DNA of 64,000 nucleotides from Diabrotica undecimpunctata (lineage: Eukaryota > Arthropoda > Insecta > Coleoptera > Chrysomelidae), in contig NC_092806.1 in NCBI RefSeq assembly GCF_040954645.1, forward strand, positions 160,576,328 to 160,640,327. Direction: 5' to 3'. The position numbers and the translations under genes are program-made. This document shows, one piece after another, positions 26,901-32,900 of this stretch. Under the pieces are notes generated by a model. That model had not been told where the DNA came from. It worked only from the letters and a program-made list of their open reading frames with translations, and made no database searches. Every line of letters begins with the position of its first letter. The stretch's first letter is position 1.

Positions 26901-29900
26901 ACTCCATTTATATGTTCGTTCTTAAGATTTCCTGAGTAAAATATTTTGTGATCTTTGATAACTCGGTATCCCGTATCTGTCCAGCGCATTTCGCTTATTC
27001 CCATAATATTAATCGAGAGTCTTTCCATTTCTTGAATGGCATTATAGATTTTTCCCGCCTCGTACATTGTTCTAACGTTCCATGTACCTATCTTTATGGC
27101 TGTTCGCAATACTCTTAGAGATCCATCATCTAGAATGTAGTTTGATTCGTGAGGATTTCTCTTGATAACGACCTGGAAGGCCTCACGGTTTGAGCTAGAT
27201 TTACCTTCCCTGCCGGATCTTGAATTCCGATTTTCATGATCAGTAGTCGGAATCTTAAAGTTTTTTATCACCATGATAATTGTACTAGAGATACTTACAA
27301 GAAGTCTTTAATGCAGTGGTTTCTCCTTGCCTTCTGCATCCTTATGCCGTTCACTAAAAGTCTTAGTTCCTCCGCCTTCGAAGCCGATTTCTCAAACTCC
27401 AGGACAAAAGAGTGCCCTAAGATCGCAGTATCACAGCCGCTTAACTCATGATGTGAGTGTCGCCTGTGAGTATCTGGAATTAAGCCTACAGGATTTTTAC
27501 TTCCCCCAGCCTTAATCCAGTAATGACATTACTGCTGCCTAATGTCATATACACACAGGATTACTCATTGGATACTCATTGGAAAAGTTACACAGGATAA
27601 AGGCTTTCTGTAGAAACTAGGATTCTCTGGATCCTTCCCTGGTTTTGGCAAGGCAACTTTATAGATTCACCAGGCATGGGCGCCCATATATCAAAATCCA
27701 GGGGGAGGGGCAAGTCAACTCAAATTTTTATTTTGATCCATACAACTTAATAAAAACTAAAATAGCCGATTGCAAAAATGCAAAAATATAAACATGATTT
27801 ACAAACAGTAAAGAAATACCAGAAAAGTAAAAGTAATCTTAAACAAAAAATTATTAACAACATATTTTATGGTATGACTTTATACATACAAATATACTTA
27901 CATACATACTGATTTTTTAAATAATATTACTAATGATAGGGGGGGCAACTGCCCCCTCTTGCCCCCCCCCCCCTATGGGCGCCCATGTCACCAGGATTTT
28001 TGGTGTTTTGAAGATTTTAAAGCACGTATTATATGGTTATAGAACATAAATAGGCTTTTAAAAGGTATAGGTATTTTCAAATGAAGAATCTTTGTATCAC
28101 ATAAGAGACTCTGATATTAATCGCTTAAATAAACAAACGCGGACATGATTTCAGGTTTCTTGGCGTTCTAATGGGCATTGCGATAAGAACGGGATCACCT
28201 TTGAGCTTAAACCTAGCCGAACCAGTTTGGAAACAATTAGCGGGAATAGAGTTGACGCCCGCTGACTTGACTGAAATAGATAGAGACTATGTACCAGGAT
28301 TGTTATGTATTAGGGATATGGCTCCGGAGGAGCCTCTGTTTCAAAACTTGGAGATGCCGTTTTCGACTCCGTCTTCGTGTGGAACTGATGTACATTTGAG
28401 TACTAGGTAAGTGATATTTTCGTTAAACTACAGGTTAAAAAATATAAAACTGGAAAGGTTTCTAACTTCAAGCGTGATAAAGGTTTTTTAAGCGTCTTCT
28501 TCCACAAAAATCCATATTCTTTCAAGTTGACTGTTTTGCTACAATTACTTATCTTTTAATAATACTACTAGTAGACCTTTTCAATAAATGTATGTGTGGA
28601 GACCAGGAAATTCCTAAAGATTGGAATAAATCTTATATAAGCTCCAGATATAAGAGAGGGAATAAAAGAGCCTGTTCCAATTATAGAGGTATTAGTGTGA
28701 CGAGCTCTGTGGGCCGGTTGTACGGCAGAATATTAAAGAAGAGGGTTGAAAGACAGATACAAGATATTGAAGAACAAAGCGGCTTTCGTACCGGGAGATC
28801 CTGCCTTGATAATATATTTATTCTACGACAAATAATTGAAAAGCGTGTCGAAAGAAGTAGAGAGACCCATTTGGTATTTATAGACCTTGAGAAAGCATAT
28901 GATAGTGTCCCGTTAAAGAAAATGTTTGAGGTCCTCGAAAGGTCCGGATTGGATTCGACGTATATCCGAGCGATATATAAATTGTACGAAAATGCAGTTA
29001 GTTGTGTAAAAACCAGAACCTCAAATGAATTTAAAGTCACTAAAGGCCTAAAGCAAGGATGCTGTTTGTCACCGACACTCTTTACAATATACGTCCAAGA
29101 AGCATTGAGGAATTGGAGAAATAAATGTAGATTTATGGGCATCGCAGTGGGACAAGAAACTCTGTATACATTGTTGTTTGTAGATGATCAGGTGGTGGTT
29201 GCAACCGATGAGGAAGATATAAATTATATGAATCGAAAATTATTTGAGGAATATGCCAAATGGGGGCTTACTGTAAACATAAGCAAAACAGAATATTTAA
29301 AAATTGGAGGAAATACCACAGATCTGAGGCTTGAAAACGCAGTCATAAAAGGCTGCAACCAGTATAAATATCTAGGAAGCATCATATCAGCAGATGGCAG
29401 AGTTAAGATAGATGTACAAAACCGAATAACCCAAGGGAAAAAATGCATCCGAATACTGAATTCATTACTGTGGTCTAATAAAATAAAGATGCATACCAAA
29501 CTTCGCGTATACAGAGCAATTGTAGAACCAATTACCACATATGGTGCCGAATGTTGGACGATGACAAAGAATGAACGAGATAAAGTAGACGTTGTGGAAA
29601 TGGATTATCTTAGAAGGTCATGTCGAGTATCGAGAATGGAAAGAATCAGGAATGAGGAAATACGAAAACGTACAGGAATTAGAGATACTCTTTCAGATAG
29701 AATACAAGGAAGGCAATTACAATGGTATGGTCACGTGATGAGAATGGAGGAGGAGCGGTGGCCAAAGAAAGCCTTAATGTATGTTCCGCCAGAAAGAAGG
29801 AAAAGGGGAAGACCACCAAATTCCTGGAGAAGAGAAATTACAAAAACAATGCAATCTAGAGGCTTAGAAGAGGGAGATTGGAGAGATAGGAAAAGATGGA

Positions 29901-32900
29901 GGCTGAAATGCGGGAAGCGGCAATCGCCGTAGGACCCCCGTTATATGATGATGATGAATAATACTTATTGGAGCTCTCCAGCATCTTCCATTCTCAAAAA
30001 TCTGTTTAATTTAAGAGTAAAACATTTGCTGATCAACCGAATAATTTTACACTCTGGTTTGATCACACCACCATTTTATATTTTGTAAGGAAAATTAAAC
30101 ATTCACTATTTATTTATTGATTTATTTATTTGTACAATTGTTTTTTAATTATATAAAAGAGACCGATTCTAATACTTAAGTGTACAGCTAGAGGGTTCCA
30201 GTAAAACATTGAATCTTTTCGTCTCTTGGTGACTTCATCGATTCTAATTTTGAGAAGCCGTTAGAGGTCCGGATTGCCCTTCAATATTGTTTCCATCTTG
30301 AAAATAATGCCTTATAACGATATATAATAAATCTATAGTAAGGCTTGCTTTAACGATTAAACCTTTTTCACAGCGTCGATAACTTTTTCTTTGCCTTTTA
30401 TAATTGTATTGATTTTTAATTCCGCTAACTCTTTTTTAAAAGCTTATTCTCAACAATCATTGATGTAAAAATGTTTATTTTAAAACTGACTTTTCATCAA
30501 GAATAACGTTACTTCGTTTGTTTTTTCACAGATACAAGAGGATAACATTCGAAAATCGACTGGAGTACGTCAGGCTTGCCTTAAATTTCAGGTAAGTTTG
30601 TATTCTATTCCAAACAAGATTAGTTCTAATTGTACTTTTTTAAGATTGCACGAATTTGACGAACAAGTAAAAGCTGTGAGGGACGGTATGTCGCGGGTAG
30701 TTCCGGTTCCATTGCTGTCACTTTTTAGTGGATACGAACTGGAAACCATGGTCTGCGGATCACCTGATATACCGTTAACACTTCTTAAGTCAGTAGCTAC
30801 ATATAAAGGTGAGTTGTATGTAAATATTTTGTTTGTAAATAACAATATGCAAAAATAGCGATTATTTGGTTTTTTATAACGACAAAAAGTCGTTTATTGG
30901 AAGACGTTACGTTATCATCGATGGGTGATAAAATATGGGAATACTACGAATAAATATACACTATAATCTATATATTTAAGGTTCCAGTGTATGGTGAACT
31001 TTTTTTAATCAAAAATCTTCGTAATATAATTTTATTTTGTAGATGATAATATATAAAAAATAATAATACATTTTGTATAAAACATTTTTTAATGTAAGTT
31101 AAATCCAATACACAACGTTTTGATGCCATTGTGTTCTACTTATGGCGCATATTATTAGTTGAATGTTAACCACTAATGACAGCAAGTTTATTTGTATAAT
31201 AGTTATAGATCACTATTTATTTTGAATATTTTAGAGTATCAGAATCTTACGCTGAGTTTGTTCTTTTCTCATCATTGCACCCCAAACATAGAAAAATCTG
31301 CTTTCACACCATCCTTCTATCTTTTCCTACTTATCCTCCATCATCTGGTCTCTCAAAAAATACTTTGTTTAATACTGTATTGTCCTCTGATCTTACCACA
31401 TGACCTGTCCATTTTATCCGGTTAGCTTTTATATTTCTGATTATGTTTTCACCACCATACAGTCACCAATCAGCATTGCGGTGTCTTCTCCAATCTCTTG
31501 AGATTTCGTCTCTTTGAGGGCCAAATATCATTTTGAGAACCTTTTTTCAAATACCAACGGCTTGTAACTACATATTATTTTTGATTGGTCACCACAAAGG
31601 GTATAGACAAGAAAATAACGCACAGTTCCATCGATTTCTCACTCTGAACAAATTCCGGTTACAGTATTTCAATATTTTGACTCATCTGATAATAATGACA
31701 ACAATGACTGAGATTCAACAAGTGAAAACATCATTTGGTAAAATATTGTAAGCTCCTCAGAAGTTCAATCAAACTGAATGAACTGAATTCCACAACACTT
31801 AAAAATCAATTTGGCTCTCCAAATCCCGGCTTGTTTTCTGAAAAAATGCTTATGTGTACTTACAAAACCAATTTTGTTTATTTTTAACAGATCGCTTGTA
31901 CTGGTAGCTTTCCCAGTCTCTGAAAGAAAAGCTTTTTAAAGCCGATTTTTAAATCAGGTGCAAGGAACTATATATCAAACTATCGAACTGTCTGTAATCA
32001 GTCAAAGCTGCCCAAGTTGCTTGATTGTTTGGTTAGTAAAAATACAAATGTCTCTAAAACTCCATTTTTAATCTGAACAATTTGGCTTTATGAAAGGGAG
32101 GTCGAACAGATGCCAATCTATGAATTTCGGAATTTATTAGTAGGGTTAGGTTGACTATATTGACTTTTCCAAAGCATTTGATTGGCGCAATCATGGGGTC
32201 TTCTTACAAAAACTAAAATCTTTGGGTAATGTGGATTCCCTTTTTCAATGGATTTCGGAATTTATTAGTGCAGACAGTTAACTTGGGGAATGATACCTCA
32301 TGTCTCTGGTCTCTTTTGCTTGTCTCTGGTCGATTTAGTACAAAAAATCAAAAATTGTTTATGTTTGTTGACGATGTAAAACTGTTTAGAAAAATTCAAT
32401 CCTGAATTGATGCTGTTCTATTACAGGAAGATCTTAAATCGTTTTATGATTGGTGAAGTTTAAACAAAATGTCGCTTAAGATAACAAATTTCATAAAATG
32501 ACATTTTGAAGGCCAAGAAACCAATTACATTATTTGTTTACTGTATAAATAACTTGCCATTGGCCTCTAAAAATGAAGTATCAGACTTGGGAATCTGGTT
32601 AGACACCAACCTGTCATTCTGAAGCCACATCAATCAAGTAACGAACAGGTCGATGAAAGTACTGTGATTTATCCAACGCACCTCTGTAGATGTGCATCTT
32701 TGTTCACATGTAGAAGACTCTATTGTGGTTAGGTCCATTCTAGAGTACTGATCAGTTGTATGCAACTCATCTTGTATGCAAGTTGTATGCAACCCATCAT
32801 GCAACTGTTTATTGAACAGATCGAAAGGGTCCAAAATAAATTTTTGAGGATAGCAGCTTTTTAGAGTGGATACCAGAGAGAGGAATATGACTATCAGTGG

